NCBI GenBank assembly: GCA_020161655.1
Contig: JAIUPC010000009.1
Coordinates: forward strand, 62,001-126,000
Source of the DNA: Pseudomonadota bacterium
GTDB taxonomy: Bacteria; Pseudomonadota; Alphaproteobacteria; Rhodobacterales; Rhodobacteraceae
Reading direction: 5' to 3'
Length of the DNA stretch: 64,000 nucleotides
In this document: one piece after another, positions 44,198 to 53,776 of the stretch
Layout of the letters: each line of letters begins with the position of its first letter
How positions within the stretch are numbered: the first letter of the stretch is position 1
The notes under the pieces: generated by a model
What the model saw: only the letters and a program-made list of their open reading frames with translations
The model's database searches: none
What the model was told of the DNA's origin: nothing
Translations under genes and position numbers: made by a program

Positions 44198-44830
44198 ATG
44201 CTTCTTTTCCTGACGGCTGAAGAACTCGGCCAGTTTCCAACGTTGTGTGCGAGTATGTTTTCCGACCGGACCCATCAGTTCCGGGAACGCCTCGGCTGGG
44301 AGGTCGAGGTCGACACCAAGGGGTGGGAGCGTGACCAGTATGACGACCTGAACCCGGTCTATGTGATCTGGCAGCGCCCGGACGGGCTTCACGGCGGCTC
44401 CATGCGCTTTCTGCCGACCATGGGGCGCACCATGGTCAACGAACATTTCGCCGACCTGAGCGGCGGGCTGACCTACCGGCATCCGAAGCTTTGGGAATGC
44501 ACGCGCTTTTGCCTGAGCGAGGGGATGCCCGGCCATGTCTCCGCCGCGCTGATGCTCGGCGGTGCGCAGCTTGGCGTCGGTCTGGGGCTGACCCGGGCGG
44601 TCGGGGTCTTTGACGCCCGGATGATCCGCATCTACCGGGTGCTGGGCTGGCAGCCGGTGGTGCTGGGGACCAGCGGCGAGGGGGCGGAGGCGATCAGCGT
44701 CGGCATGTGGGAGTTTTCCGAGGATGTCCGCGTGAGGATGGCGCGGAAGGCCGGCATCGCGCCGGAGCTTGCGCAGCACTGGTTCGACACTGCCGCCCGT
44801 GGCCTGCCGGCCCTTCCCGCCGCCGGGTAA
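44198..44830 (+). CDS. luxI: Acyl-homoserine-lactone synthase
   Basis: The 210-residue protein has the conserved LuxI positions: FRERLGWEVEVDTKGWERDQYD near residues 27-48, GSMRFLPT, and WECTRFCLSE. It makes an acyl-homoserine lactone from S-adenosylmethionine and an acyl carrier protein. The chain length is unknown. Three nearby ATGs exist. The third, at 44198, has GGAGGG 4 bases upstream and is taken. A TTAAC-N8-GTTAA inverted repeat (44153-44170) lies upstream. Confidence 0.93.
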   Translation: MLLFLTAEELGQFPTLCASMFSDRTHQFRERLGWEVEVDTKGWERDQYDDLNPVYVIWQRPDGLHGGSMRFLPTMGRTMVNEHFADLSGGLTYRHPKLWECTRFCLSEGMPGHVSAALMLGGAQLGVGLGLTRAVGVFDARMIRIYRVLGWQPVVLGTSGEGAEAISVGMWEFSEDVRVRMARKAGIAPELAQHWFDTAARGLPALPAAG

Positions 44831-44872
44831 TCGCGCTGGCATCCTCCGGGGCGGGCGGATAGGGTCGCGCCC

Positions 44873-46408
44873 ATGTCCGCCCCGCTTCGCTTTTCCGACG
44901 ATCAGGCCATGGCCTGGGATCGTATCGCCGACCTTCTGGACGGCGCCGGCGTCGATCTTCTGAACGCGGAGCTGAGGCCGGATGCGCCGGGCGGACGCGG
45001 CGGCCTGCTTGCCGTCGTCGGCAAGGCCGGGTCGGGCAAGACCATGCTTCTGGCGCAGTTGACGAAGGCGCTGGGCGAGGCGGGGGTCGACACGATCTCC
45101 GGCGATTACGAGGGGCGGCGGCGGAAGGACCGGCGGACGCTCGCCATCCTCGCGCCGACGAACAAGGCGGCGAGTGTTCTGCGCGGCCGGGGCGTGCCGG
45201 CGACAACGATCCACCGCATCCTCTATACCCCGGTCTATGACCCGGAATACGAGAAGATCGCCGAATGGCTGGCCGGCACCGGCGAGCGTCCGAAGGTCGA
45301 GGGGCTGACCGACCTCGCACTTGACCGGGCGAAGGCATTTTACGATCAGGTCAAGTCGATCCCCGGTGCGCTGGCGGCGGCGGGCCTGCGCGGTTCGGAC
45401 TTCATCCGGGGCTGGAAACGGCGCGAAGACCCGCTCGACATCGGTTTCGTCGATGAGGCGTCGATGCTGGACGAACGCCAGCTTGACGACCTGAAGGAGA
45501 TCTTTCCGACGCTGGTCCTTTTCGGTGATCCGGCGCAGCTGGCGCCCGTGGGCCAGTCGGGCGAGATGGTCTTCGACAAGCTTCCGGAACCGCGCAAGGT
45601 GGAGTTGCACCGCATCCACCGGCAGGCCGAGGACAACCCGATCCTCGACCTTGCCCATGCCCTGGGCGATCCGGCGCTGGAGTTCGAAACCTTCGAGCAG
45701 ATGGTGGCGGATGCCGCAAGGGCCGATGACCGCGTGATCTGGGCCGAACGGGTCGACAGCGACATGATGGCGCGGTCGCCGGTGCTCGTCTGGCGCAACC
45801 AGACCCGCATTAAGCTGATCCAGGCGTTCCGCACGGCCCATGGCGCGCCGGCGGATGACCTGCTGCCCGGCGAGCCCCTCCTCTGCGACGGGATCGAACT
45901 GCCGCTGAAGCACCGCAAGAAGCGCATCGACCTTGAGGCGAAGGGCCTCATCAAGGGGGCGCAGGTGATCTACCTTGGCCCCGGTTCAAAGCCGGGATTT
46001 TCGCGGATGCATATGGTGGGCGCCGAGGACCCGCGGGTCTCTGTCGCCTCGATCATCAAGATCGAGCTGCCGGATGAGGAAGAGCCCTTCATCCCCTATG
46101 CCGCGCGGATGGGGGCGGCGTTCCTGCATGGCGCCGCCGTGACGATCCACAAGGCGCAAGGCTCGCAATGGGAGGATGTCCAGGTCTTCGCGCCCGATCT
46201 GTTCGTGGCGGCGCGCACCGGGCGGAGCGAGGCTGGCGTGCCCTTGTGGAAGCGGCTGGCCTATGTCGCGATCACGCGGGCGCAGCTGCGGCTTCATTGG
46301 GTGGTGCGCAACCGGCTGGCGCGGCCCACGCGGGTCCTGACCGTGGACGACCTGCCAAGGGGGGCAGCGCCCCTGTCGCTGGTGCCCGAGGCGGAGCCTG
46401 AGATCTGA
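44873..46408 (+). CDS. RecD-like DNA helicase / AAA ATPase
   Basis: The 511-residue protein has Walker A GKAGSGKT (50-57), PTNKAASVLRGRG (motif Ia), Walker B GFVDEASML, GDPAQLAPVG and a C-terminal UvrD_C-type block (TIHKAQGSQWEDVQVF and YVAITRAQ). It is a superfamily 1B-like helicase similar to RecD2 without the N-terminal extension. The role is presumably in DNA repair, not determined. It begins 42 bases after luxI. Confidence 0.9.
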   Translation: MSAPLRFSDDQAMAWDRIADLLDGAGVDLLNAELRPDAPGGRGGLLAVVGKAGSGKTMLLAQLTKALGEAGVDTISGDYEGRRRKDRRTLAILAPTNKAASVLRGRGVPATTIHRILYTPVYDPEYEKIAEWLAGTGERPKVEGLTDLALDRAKAFYDQVKSIPGALAAAGLRGSDFIRGWKRREDPLDIGFVDEASMLDERQLDDLKEIFPTLVLFGDPAQLAPVGQSGEMVFDKLPEPRKVELHRIHRQAEDNPILDLAHALGDPALEFETFEQMVADAARADDRVIWAERVDSDMMARSPVLVWRNQTRIKLIQAFRTAHGAPADDLLPGEPLLCDGIELPLKHRKKRIDLEAKGLIKGAQVIYLGPGSKPGFSRMHMVGAEDPRVSVASIIKIELPDEEEPFIPYAARMGAAFLHGAAVTIHKAQGSQWEDVQVFAPDLFVAARTGRSEAGVPLWKRLAYVAITRAQLRLHWVVRNRLARPTRVLTVDDLPRGAAPLSLVPEAEPEI

Positions 46409-46475
46409 CGGCGGGATGGCTTCCGGTCGGCGGCGAATGCCGGTAGTCTTTCCCGGAAACCGACCGGGGAATCCC

Positions 46476-46712
46476 ATGCGCTGCGTCTTCGTCCAGTTCC
46501 GTTGTCACCCCGGCAAGACCTATGAGGTCGCCGATGCCGTCTATGACCGCGAGGTCGTGTCGGAGCTTTATTCGACCTCGGGCGAATATGACCTGATCGC
46601 CAAGGTCTATATCCCCGAGGATGCCGATGTCGGCCATTGGCTGAACGAAAAGCTCTTCGACATCCCCGGCATCAGCCGCACCCTGACGACGATGACCTTC
46701 CGGGCGTTCTGA
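46476..46712 (+). CDS. Stand-alone Lrp/AsnC ligand-binding (RAM) domain protein
   Basis: The 78-residue protein is just the effector-binding half of an Lrp/AsnC regulator (FVQFRCHPGKTYEVADAVYDRE, then TSGEYDLIAKVYIPE). It has no helix-turn-helix. Such proteins can form rings and modulate partners or bind amino acids. The ATG at 46476 is taken instead of one 20 codons upstream, since the domain begins there. Confidence 0.85.
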   Translation: MRCVFVQFRCHPGKTYEVADAVYDREVVSELYSTSGEYDLIAKVYIPEDADVGHWLNEKLFDIPGISRTLTTMTFRAF

Positions 46713-46716
46713 GCCG

Positions 46717-47475
46717 TCAGTTGCGGATCAGCCGGAAGGCCGCCGAAGCGGCCCAGCCCGCGACGAGAGCGATGATGATGGCGAGGAGGCCGTAGATCAC
46801 CGGCTCTTCGCGCGACAGATCGAACAGCCAGCGTTCCAGCCCGACCTTGCGCACGTCGATCGATGTCTCCCCGCTCGCCACCAGCTTCTTGTCGCGCAGA
46901 AGGAAGATGCGGGTCCGGTAGTCGCCTTCGATGAGGTCCGCGGGCAGGTCGAAATCGGTGCTGAAGAGCGTGTCGGCCTTCAGTTCAACCGAGTTCTCCC
47001 GCAACACATAGAGCGCCTCTCTCTCACGCAGGCGGATCAGCGCTTCGGTGAAGGCGGCTGAATCGGTGATCTCGGTCGGGGCGCCCACCGAACGGATCAT
47101 CTGGCGCGTCGAAATGCGGCGGCGCAAGTCCTCGGTCTGCGACAGGATGTCGGCCAGCGGGCGCGAGGTCGCGACGGCGTAGAAGCTCGGGGCGCGGTCG
47201 ATCTCCACCCCTGAGGTGTTGACCCAGATCCCCATGGTGCGCGACTTCCGGCGGACCACGACCGGCTCGGACGGGCCTTCGACGGTGATGATGACATCAA
47301 GGAGGGAGTCTTGCGGTATCGGTTCCTCACGCTTGACGGCGCCATAGATGAGAAGGTCGGAGCCGTCGAAATTCGCGGTGATCGAGATGGAATCCTGGCT
47401 GAGGCCTGCCACCACCTCTTCCGCCAGGGTGGTCTGGGGCAGGAAAAGCAGGGTAAGGAGGGCGAGCCAGCGCAT
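46717..47475 (-). CDS. TIGR02186 family membrane-anchored protein
   Basis: The 252-residue protein has a signal peptide (MRWLALLTLLFLPQTTLAEE), a periplasmic beta-rich part (GLSQDSISITANFDGSDLLIYGAV) and a C-terminal helix (VIYGLLAIIIALVAGWAA). It matches alphaproteobacterial TIGR02186, of unknown role, seen paired with TauE-type exporters. Its ATG overlaps the tauE-like stop by one base (TGATG). The much longer open frame reaching 48507 runs over the exporter in a different frame and is not used. Confidence 0.85.
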   Translation of the reverse strand: MRWLALLTLLFLPQTTLAEEVVAGLSQDSISITANFDGSDLLIYGAVKREEPIPQDSLLDVIITVEGPSEPVVVRRKSRTMGIWVNTSGVEIDRAPSFYAVATSRPLADILSQTEDLRRRISTRQMIRSVGAPTEITDSAAFTEALIRLREREALYVLRENSVELKADTLFSTDFDLPADLIEGDYRTRIFLLRDKKLVASGETSIDVRKVGLERWLFDLSREEPVIYGLLAIIIALVAGWAASAAFRLIRN

Positions 47476-48395
47476 CAGAACCGCCCCACCGGGCGCGCCG
47501 AATAAAGCTCCGAGGGTTCGATCAGCAGGTCGAGCGCCAGCTTGAGGCAGACGCCGAGGACAAGGAGCGCGAGCAGGATGCGCAACTGTTCCGCCTTCAG
47601 CCGCGCGGCGAATTGCGATCCGATCTGCGCGCCGACAACACCGCCGATGATGAGAAAAAGCGCAAGCATGAGGTCGACCGAATTGTTGGTCGCGGCATGC
47701 ATGAAGGTGGTGAAGCCGGTGACGAAGATGATCTGGAAGAGCGAGGTGCCGATGACCACCTTGGTCGGCATCCCGAGAAGGTAGATCATCGCCGGCACCA
47801 TGATGAAGCCGCCGCCAACCCCCATGATCGCCGCAAGGACGCCGACGAGAAGGCCGACCATCAGGGGCGGAATCACAGAGATGTAAAGGCCCGAGGTGCG
47901 GAACTTCACCTTGAAGGGCAGGTTGTGGACCCAGAGATGCTGGTGCCGCTTGATCGGCGCAACCGGGCCCGCGCGCGACCGGCGGAGCGTGCGCAGGCTT
48001 TCCTGAAACATCAGGGCGCCGATGAGTCCGAGAAAGACCACGTAGGAGAGTTGCACGACCACGTCGATCTGGCCCTGCCGCGACAGGATGTTGAAGACCC
48101 AGATGCCAAGCGCGGAGCCCATGATCCCGCCGACGAGAAGCACCGTTCCCATGCGCAGGTCGACCGTCTTGCGCTTCAGATGCGCGAGAACCGCCGAGAC
48201 GGAGGAGGCAACGACCTGGTTCGCGCCGGTCGCCACGGCGACAACGGGCGGGATGCCGATGAAGAAGAGAAGCGGCGTGATGAGAAAGCCGCCGCCGACC
48301 CCGAAGAGGCCCGACAACAGCCCGACGATACCGCCCAGCCCGAAGAGCAGGAAGGCATTGACCGATACTTCGGCGATGGGCAGATAGACCTGCAT
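47475..48395 (-). CDS. TauE/SafE family sulfite/anion exporter
   Basis: The 306-residue membrane protein has the TSUP repeat structure with GLSGLFGVGGGFLITPLL near the N-terminus and GVLAAIMGVGGGFIMVPAMI in the second half. About eight helices are seen. It may export sulfite or sulfoacetate, or take up sulfur compounds. The start MQVYLPIAE at 48395 is preferred. It is coupled with the TIGR02186 protein. Confidence 0.88.
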   Translation of the reverse strand: MQVYLPIAEVSVNAFLLFGLGGIVGLLSGLFGVGGGFLITPLLFFIGIPPVVAVATGANQVVASSVSAVLAHLKRKTVDLRMGTVLLVGGIMGSALGIWVFNILSRQGQIDVVVQLSYVVFLGLIGALMFQESLRTLRRSRAGPVAPIKRHQHLWVHNLPFKVKFRTSGLYISVIPPLMVGLLVGVLAAIMGVGGGFIMVPAMIYLLGMPTKVVIGTSLFQIIFVTGFTTFMHAATNNSVDLMLALFLIIGGVVGAQIGSQFAARLKAEQLRILLALLVLGVCLKLALDLLIEPSELYSARPVGRF

Positions 48396-48552
48396 CGGTG
48401 GGCGCGATCCGCAGAATGCCTGCTGGTGGATACCAGTCATGCCCCCATGCGCGGGCGGTGTCAAACCGGCGGCAATCAACTTCTCGCGCCAGATGGCGGG
48501 GCTGCATCAGTCCAGATTCTGCGGTGCCCTGCGGGCAGGCGGAATGCGGGCT

Positions 48553-49524
48553 TCAGCGTTCCTTCACATAGGGTTCGCCCCCGGCGCGCGGCGGGATGGC
48601 GCGGCCGACGAACCCGGCGAGGACGACGACGGTGAGGATATAGGGAAGCGCGTCGAGTGCGGGCACCGGGATGGCGAAGTTGAGGGTGCTCTGGATCACG
48701 TCCGGCCTGAGGGCCAGCGCCTGGAAGAAGCCGAAAAGGAGCGTGGCCATCAGCGCGTACCAGGGTCGCCACTTGGCGAAGATGAGGGCGGCAAGCGCGA
48801 TGTAGCCGCGGCCTGCCGTCATCTCCTTGCCGAAGCCGGCTTGCAGCCCGGCGGCCATATAGGCGCCGGCAAGGCCGCAGAGGATGCCGGTGATGGCAAG
48901 GGCGGCATAGCGCAGCCGCACCACCGAAACGCCCGCTGTGTCGACCGAGGCGGGGTTTTCACCGACGGCGCGTAAGCGGAGGCCAAAGCGCGTCCGGTAG
49001 AGTGCCCACCAGGTCAGCGGCACCATCAGAAGGGCGACGTAGACAAGCGCGGTGTGGCCCGAGAGGACCTCGGCATAGAAGGGGCCGATGACGGGAATGG
49101 CGGAGAGACTTTCGGCGAAGGGCAGGGTGATCGGGTTGAAGCGGGCCGCGCCTTCGAGGGGCGGAGTGCGGCCGCCCTGCTGGAACATCGACTGCGCCAC
49201 GAGGACGGTGATGCCCGAAGCGACGAAGTTGAGCGCCACACCGGAGATGAGCTGGTTGCCGCGGAAGGTGATCGAGGCAAGCCCGTGGACGGCGGCAAAG
49301 ACCAGACTGCCGGCGATCCCGGCCAAGGCACCGATCCAGACCGAGCCGGTCATATAGGCCACCGCCCCGGTACACATCGCGGCCATCAGCATCTTGCCCT
49401 CAAGGCCGATGTCGAAAACGCCGGAGCGTTCCGAATAAAGCCCGGCGAGGCAGGCGAGGAGGAGGGGCGTCGCCAGCCTGAGCGTCGAGTCGAGGATCTG
49501 GAGGAGCGTTGCGTAATCCATCAC
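48553..49524 (-). CDS. Nucleoside-type ABC transporter permease (second)
   Basis: The 323-residue permease has the branched-chain/BMP-type pattern: TLRLATPLLLACLAGLYSERSGVFDIGLEGKML and GFGKEMTAGRGYIALAALIFAKWRP. This group moves nucleosides with the BMP binding protein. It overlaps the upstream permease gene by 4 bases and is the last gene of a four-gene set. Confidence 0.92.
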   Translation of the reverse strand: MMDYATLLQILDSTLRLATPLLLACLAGLYSERSGVFDIGLEGKMLMAAMCTGAVAYMTGSVWIGALAGIAGSLVFAAVHGLASITFRGNQLISGVALNFVASGITVLVAQSMFQQGGRTPPLEGAARFNPITLPFAESLSAIPVIGPFYAEVLSGHTALVYVALLMVPLTWWALYRTRFGLRLRAVGENPASVDTAGVSVVRLRYAALAITGILCGLAGAYMAAGLQAGFGKEMTAGRGYIALAALIFAKWRPWYALMATLLFGFFQALALRPDVIQSTLNFAIPVPALDALPYILTVVVLAGFVGRAIPPRAGGEPYVKER

Positions 49525-50612
49525 GCCACCTTCAAGGGCCGGGGCCGGAAGAAGAGCCCGAGGATCATCCGCACCATCTGGTCCAAGGCGCCGGTGAAGA
49601 GGATCACTAGGCCCTGCACCACCGTCCGAAGCTCGATCGGGATCGAGGTCCAGAGGCCAAGCTCGGCCCCGCCCTGATAGAGAAAGCCGAAGAGCAGCGC
49701 CGCAAGGAAGACGCCGAAAGGATGGTTGCGGCCCATCAGCGCCACGGCGATACCGATGAAGCCCGCGCCCTCGGCCGAGTTCTGCAAGAGCCGCCCCGCC
49801 TCGCCCATGACGTTGTTGATCGACATGAGGCCGGCGAGCGCGCCCGAGATCAGCATGGCGATCATCGTCACCCTGACCGGCGAGATGCCGGCATATTTCG
49901 CCGCAGGCTCCGACCGGCCGAAGGCGCGGATCTCATAGCCAAGGCGGGTGCGCCAGAGCAGGACCCAGACCAGAAAGCAGGCGATGAGCGCCACGAAAAG
50001 GCTGATGTTGGCCGGGACGCCCTTGGTGAAGATGAGGTTGAGGCCGGGGATTTCATTCAGCGTCGGCAGGGCGGTGCCCGGCGGGAAATTCGCCGTCGCC
50101 GGGTCCATCTGGCCTACCGGCTTCAGCACGCTCACCAGCATGTAGATGATGAGCGCCGAGGCGATGTAGTTGAACATGATCGTCGTGATGACGATATGGC
50201 TGCCGCGTTTCGCCTGAAGATAGGCCGGGATCGCCGCCCAGGCCGCGCCCAAGAGGGCGCCGCCGATCATCGCGGCGGGCAGCGCCAGCGTCCAGTGCGG
50301 CCAGGGGAGTGCCAGGCAGACGAGTGCCACGCCAAGCCCGCCGATCTGCGCCTGCCCCTCGCCGCCGATGTTGAAGAGGCTGGCGTGGAAGGCCACCGTC
50401 ACCGCAAGGCCGGTGAACATGAAGCTGGTGGCGTAGTAGAGCGTGTAACCCCAGCCATAGGCGGAACCCACGGCGCCGTCGACCATGATCTTCAGCGCCT
50501 CCGACGGGCTCTGGCCGATGGAGAGAATGACGAGCGCCGAAATGATGCCGGCGAGAAGCAGGCTGATGAGCGGGACAAGGACAAGATCGGCCCAGCGTGG
50601 CAGACGTTCCAT
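49521..50612 (-). CDS. Nucleoside-type ABC transporter permease (first)
   Basis: The 363-residue permease has the family pattern with FHASLFNIGGEGQAQIGGLG near the start of the conserved core and AGFIGIAVALMGRNHPFGVFLAALLFGF near the end. It forms the channel with the second permease. The start codon shares a base with the ATPase stop, and the end overlaps the second permease by 4 bases. Confidence 0.92.
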   Translation of the reverse strand: MERLPRWADLVLVPLISLLLAGIISALVILSIGQSPSEALKIMVDGAVGSAYGWGYTLYYATSFMFTGLAVTVAFHASLFNIGGEGQAQIGGLGVALVCLALPWPHWTLALPAAMIGGALLGAAWAAIPAYLQAKRGSHIVITTIMFNYIASALIIYMLVSVLKPVGQMDPATANFPPGTALPTLNEIPGLNLIFTKGVPANISLFVALIACFLVWVLLWRTRLGYEIRAFGRSEPAAKYAGISPVRVTMIAMLISGALAGLMSINNVMGEAGRLLQNSAEGAGFIGIAVALMGRNHPFGVFLAALLFGFLYQGGAELGLWTSIPIELRTVVQGLVILFTGALDQMVRMILGLFFRPRPLKVA

Positions 50613-52195
50613 CAGGCGGCCTCCCCGCTCACGCCCGCCATGAGAAGGCCGAGCGCGCGTTCATCGGTTTCGCCGGGCAGGCGTTCGCCCATGATATGGC
50701 CGTCGAACATCACGGCGATGCGGTCGGCGAGGCTCATGATCTCATCCAGTTCGACGCTGACGAGAAGGACGGCCTTGCCGGCGTCGCGCAACTCGACGAT
50801 GCGCTTGTGGATGAATTCGATGGCGCCGATGTCGACCCCGCGCGTCGGCTGGCCGACGAGGAGGAGGTCGGGGTTGCGCTCGATCTCGCGCGCGAGGATG
50901 ATCTTCTGCTGGTTGCCGCCGGAGAAGTTCTTGGCGGCGAGCGTCGGGATCGGCGGGCGCACGTCGAAACGCTCCATCTTGCCCTTCGTATCCTCAAGGA
51001 TCGCGTCATTGTCCATCAGGAGCCGGCTCTTCTGGTAGGCCGGATCGTTGTGATAGCCGAAGGCGACGTTTTCCCAGGCGGCGAAATCCATGATCATGCC
51101 AAGGTGCTGGCGGTCCTCGGGCACATGGGCGATGCCGTCCTGCCGGCGCGACTGGCCGTCGGAATGCTTGCCGGTCAGGTCGAGTTCCTTGCCGTTCAGC
51201 CGGACAGAGCCGGTGGCGCGCATGATGCCGCCGAGGACGGCGAGAAGTTCCGACTGGCCGTTCCCGGCAACGCCGGCGATGCCGTAGATCTCTCCGGCGC
51301 GGATGGTGAAGGAAACGCCCTTGACCCGTTCGACCTTGTCCTCGTCCACCACGCGGAGGTTTTCCACCTCAAGGATGGTGCGGCCGGGATTGGCGGGGCC
51401 TTTCGGCACGTTGAGCAGCACCTTGCGGCCGACCATCAGCTCGGCCAGTTCCTCGGGGCTCGTCTCGGCGGTCTTGACCGTCGCCGTCATCTGGCCGCGC
51501 CGCATGACCGAGACGGTATCGGTGATCTCCATGATCTCGCGGAGCTTGTGGGTGATGAGGATGATGGTCTTGCCCTGTTCCTTGAGGCCGGCAAGGATGC
51601 GGAAAAGGTGGTCGGCCTCATCCGGCGTCAGCACGCCCGTCGGCTCATCGAGGATCAGGATGTCGGCGTGGCGGTAGAGCGCCTTCAGGATCTCAACCCG
51701 CTGCTGGTGGCCGACGGAAAGCTCCTCGATCACCTCTTCCGGGTCGACGTCAAGTTCGTATTCCTCGGCCAGTTCCTTCAGCACCTTGCGCGCCTTGGCG
51801 AGCGAGGGGCGCAGCAGCGCGCCGTCCTCGGCGCCGAGGATGACGTTTTCAAGGACGGTGAAGTTCTGCACCAGCTTGAAATGCTGGAACACCATGCCGA
51901 TGCCGGCGCGGATCGCCGTCTGGCTGTCGGTGATCTCGGTCTTCTTGCCGTTGACGAATATCTCGCCCGCGTCGGCCTTGTAAAAGCCGTAGAGGATCGA
52001 CATCAGCGTCGATTTCCCGGCGCCGTTTTCGCCGATGATGCCGTGGATCGTGCCAGGCATCACCCGGATCGAGATATCCTTGTTGGCCTGAACCGGGCCG
52101 AAGGCCTTCGATATCCCGCGCAGTTCTATGGCGGGGGCTGCGCTTTCAGGGGCGGCAGTTTCCTGCCGCCCCGAAGTCGACCCTGTCGCGGCCAT
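50612..52195 (-). CDS. Nucleoside-type ABC transporter ATP-binding protein (two domains)
   Basis: The 527-residue protein has two ABC domains. The first carries Walker A GENGAGKST, signature LSVGHQQRVEI and Walker B LILDEPTGVLTP. The second has a degenerate GVAGNGQSE loop and FSGGNQQKI, as is normal for this sugar/nucleoside group. It energises the two permeases. It abuts the BMP gene stop with no gap. Confidence 0.93.
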   Translation of the reverse strand: MAATGSTSGRQETAAPESAAPAIELRGISKAFGPVQANKDISIRVMPGTIHGIIGENGAGKSTLMSILYGFYKADAGEIFVNGKKTEITDSQTAIRAGIGMVFQHFKLVQNFTVLENVILGAEDGALLRPSLAKARKVLKELAEEYELDVDPEEVIEELSVGHQQRVEILKALYRHADILILDEPTGVLTPDEADHLFRILAGLKEQGKTIILITHKLREIMEITDTVSVMRRGQMTATVKTAETSPEELAELMVGRKVLLNVPKGPANPGRTILEVENLRVVDEDKVERVKGVSFTIRAGEIYGIAGVAGNGQSELLAVLGGIMRATGSVRLNGKELDLTGKHSDGQSRRQDGIAHVPEDRQHLGMIMDFAAWENVAFGYHNDPAYQKSRLLMDNDAILEDTKGKMERFDVRPPIPTLAAKNFSGGNQQKIILAREIERNPDLLLVGQPTRGVDIGAIEFIHKRIVELRDAGKAVLLVSVELDEIMSLADRIAVMFDGHIMGERLPGETDERALGLLMAGVSGEAA

Positions 52196-53197
52196 TTAGA
52201 AGGTCAGCGAAGGGCAGGTTTCGTCGGACATGTAGTTGTGGACCTTGATCTCGCCCGAGATTATCTTGGACTTGGCCTCATCGACCTTGGCTTTCATGTC
52301 GTCGCTGACGAGCGCCTTGTTGTTGTCGTCAAGCGCGTAGTCCACGCCGCCGGCCTTGAGGTCCATGACCATGACCTTGCCGGTCTCCAGCTCGGCGCCC
52401 GCCTTGAAAGCCTCGTAGACGGCATTGTCGACGCGCTTCAGCATCGAGGTCAGGACCTGGCCGGGGTGCAGGCCATTCTGGTTCGAATCGACTCCGACGG
52501 ACAGGATGCCCTCGTCCGCTGCGGCCTGCAGCACGCCGATGCCGGTGCCGCCGGCGGCTGCATAGATCACATCGGCGCCCTGGGACTTCTGCGCCTTGGC
52601 AAGCTCGGCGCCTTTCACCGGGTCATTCCAGGCGGCAGGCGTCGTGCCGGTCATGTTGGCGACGATCTTCGCATCCGGATTGGCCGCTTTCACGCCTTCG
52701 GAGTAGCCGCAGGCGAACTTGCGGATCAGCGGGACATCCATGCCGCCCACGAAGCCGACGGTGCCGGATTTCGAGGCCATCGCCGCCATCATGCCGACGA
52801 GGTAGCTTCCTTCATGCTCGGCAAAGGCGATCTGAAGCACGTTGGGTTGGTCCAGCCAATCGACGTCGATGATTGCGAACTTGGTGTCGGGGAAGTCCGG
52901 CGCGACCTTGGCCAGCACGTCACCGAAGGCGAAGCCGGTCATGACGATGGGGTTGGCGCCCGCCTCGGCCAGCCGCCGCAGCGCCTGTTCGCGCTGGGCC
53001 TCGGACTGCATCTCAAGCTCCTTGTAGGCGCCGCCGGTTTCGGCCTTCCACTTCTCGGCGCCGCCGAAAGCCGCCTCGTTGAAGCTCTTGTCGAACTTGC
53101 CGCCGAGGTCATAGATGATCGCCGGATCGGCAAGGGCCATGCCGGAGGAAAGCGCGAGCGTTGCGGCCGCGCCGAGGAATTTCTGCATGAGGGTCAT
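52196..53197 (-). CDS. BMP family ABC transporter substrate-binding protein
   Basis: The 333-residue protein has a signal peptide (MTLMQKFLGAAATLALSSGMALA) and a BMP/Med-type domain (IYDLGGKFDKSFNEAAFGG, GFVGGMDVPLIRKFACGYSEG, VDSNQNGLHPGQVLTSMLKR). BMP proteins bind purine nucleosides or similar molecules. The ATG at 53197 has a GGGAGCG site and is preferred over one 10 codons upstream. It heads the four-gene transporter operon. Confidence 0.92.
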   Translation of the reverse strand: MTLMQKFLGAAATLALSSGMALADPAIIYDLGGKFDKSFNEAAFGGAEKWKAETGGAYKELEMQSEAQREQALRRLAEAGANPIVMTGFAFGDVLAKVAPDFPDTKFAIIDVDWLDQPNVLQIAFAEHEGSYLVGMMAAMASKSGTVGFVGGMDVPLIRKFACGYSEGVKAANPDAKIVANMTGTTPAAWNDPVKGAELAKAQKSQGADVIYAAAGGTGIGVLQAAADEGILSVGVDSNQNGLHPGQVLTSMLKRVDNAVYEAFKAGAELETGKVMVMDLKAGGVDYALDDNNKALVSDDMKAKVDEAKSKIISGEIKVHNYMSDETCPSLTF

Positions 53198-53341
53198 GGA
53201 TCGCTCCCAGTTGGTGTCCGTGGACATCCGCGTCTTTGGGCCAATCGCCCGTTACGCGCGGATTGCCACCGATTAGGGCGGATGCGGGGTGAGCGGTCAA
53301 TAGCAATCTGCCGGGGCGTAGGGGCAGGTTTGACCTTTTGG

Positions 53342-53776
53342 TCAGATACCGTGCGAAACCGCCTGAATCGGTCGGCGCATGACAATGGCGTCGAGTGCTT
53401 CGCCGGGGGCATCGCGGTAGTAGCCGCGCCTTAGGCCGGCCTCCCTGAAGCCGTTGCGGCGGTAGAGGGCAAGTGCCGGTTCGTTGTCGGCGGCAACCTC
53501 GAGGAAGGCCGTGGCGGCGCCAAGCCGGGCCGATTCCGTCAGGAATGCCGCCAAGAGCCGCGCGCCGCTGCCCCGCCGGCGGAGGTCAGGTGCGACGGCG
53601 AGGGTCAGAAGTTCGGCCTCATCGGCGATGGCGCGGCCGATGAGGAAGCTCTGCGGTCCGGTCAGGAGGAAAGCGCCCTTGCTGGAGAGAATCGCCGCGA
53701 TCTCATCGGCGCTCCAGGGGCGGGGGTTGCGGAAGCTCGCGGCATGGATCTCGGCAAGTGCGGCGGCGTCGGTCAC
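53342..53776 (-). CDS. rimI: Ribosomal protein S18 alanine N-acetyltransferase-like GNAT
   Basis: The 144-residue GNAT protein has LLTLAVAPDLRRRGSGARLLAAFL (acetyl-CoA loop) and EVAADNEPALALYRRNGFREAGLRRGYY. It sits directly after tsaB with a 4-base overlap, the usual place of rimI. It is expected to acetylate the N-terminus of S18. Confidence 0.85.
   Translation of the reverse strand: MTDAAALAEIHAASFRNPRPWSADEIAAILSSKGAFLLTGPQSFLIGRAIADEAELLTLAVAPDLRRRGSGARLLAAFLTESARLGAATAFLEVAADNEPALALYRRNGFREAGLRRGYYRDAPGEALDAIVMRRPIQAVSHGI

Noticed and set aside
46717-48507. 596-residue frame joining the TIGR02186 gene with upstream sequence
   Set aside because: The upstream part runs over the TauE gene in another frame. 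The signal peptide at 47475 marks the true start.
50597-53434. 945-residue open frame opposite the nucleoside transporter genes
   Set aside because: It is antisense to four clear genes. The composition is Arg/Gly/Ala/Asp rich, as expected for shadow frames at high GC, and no domain is seen.
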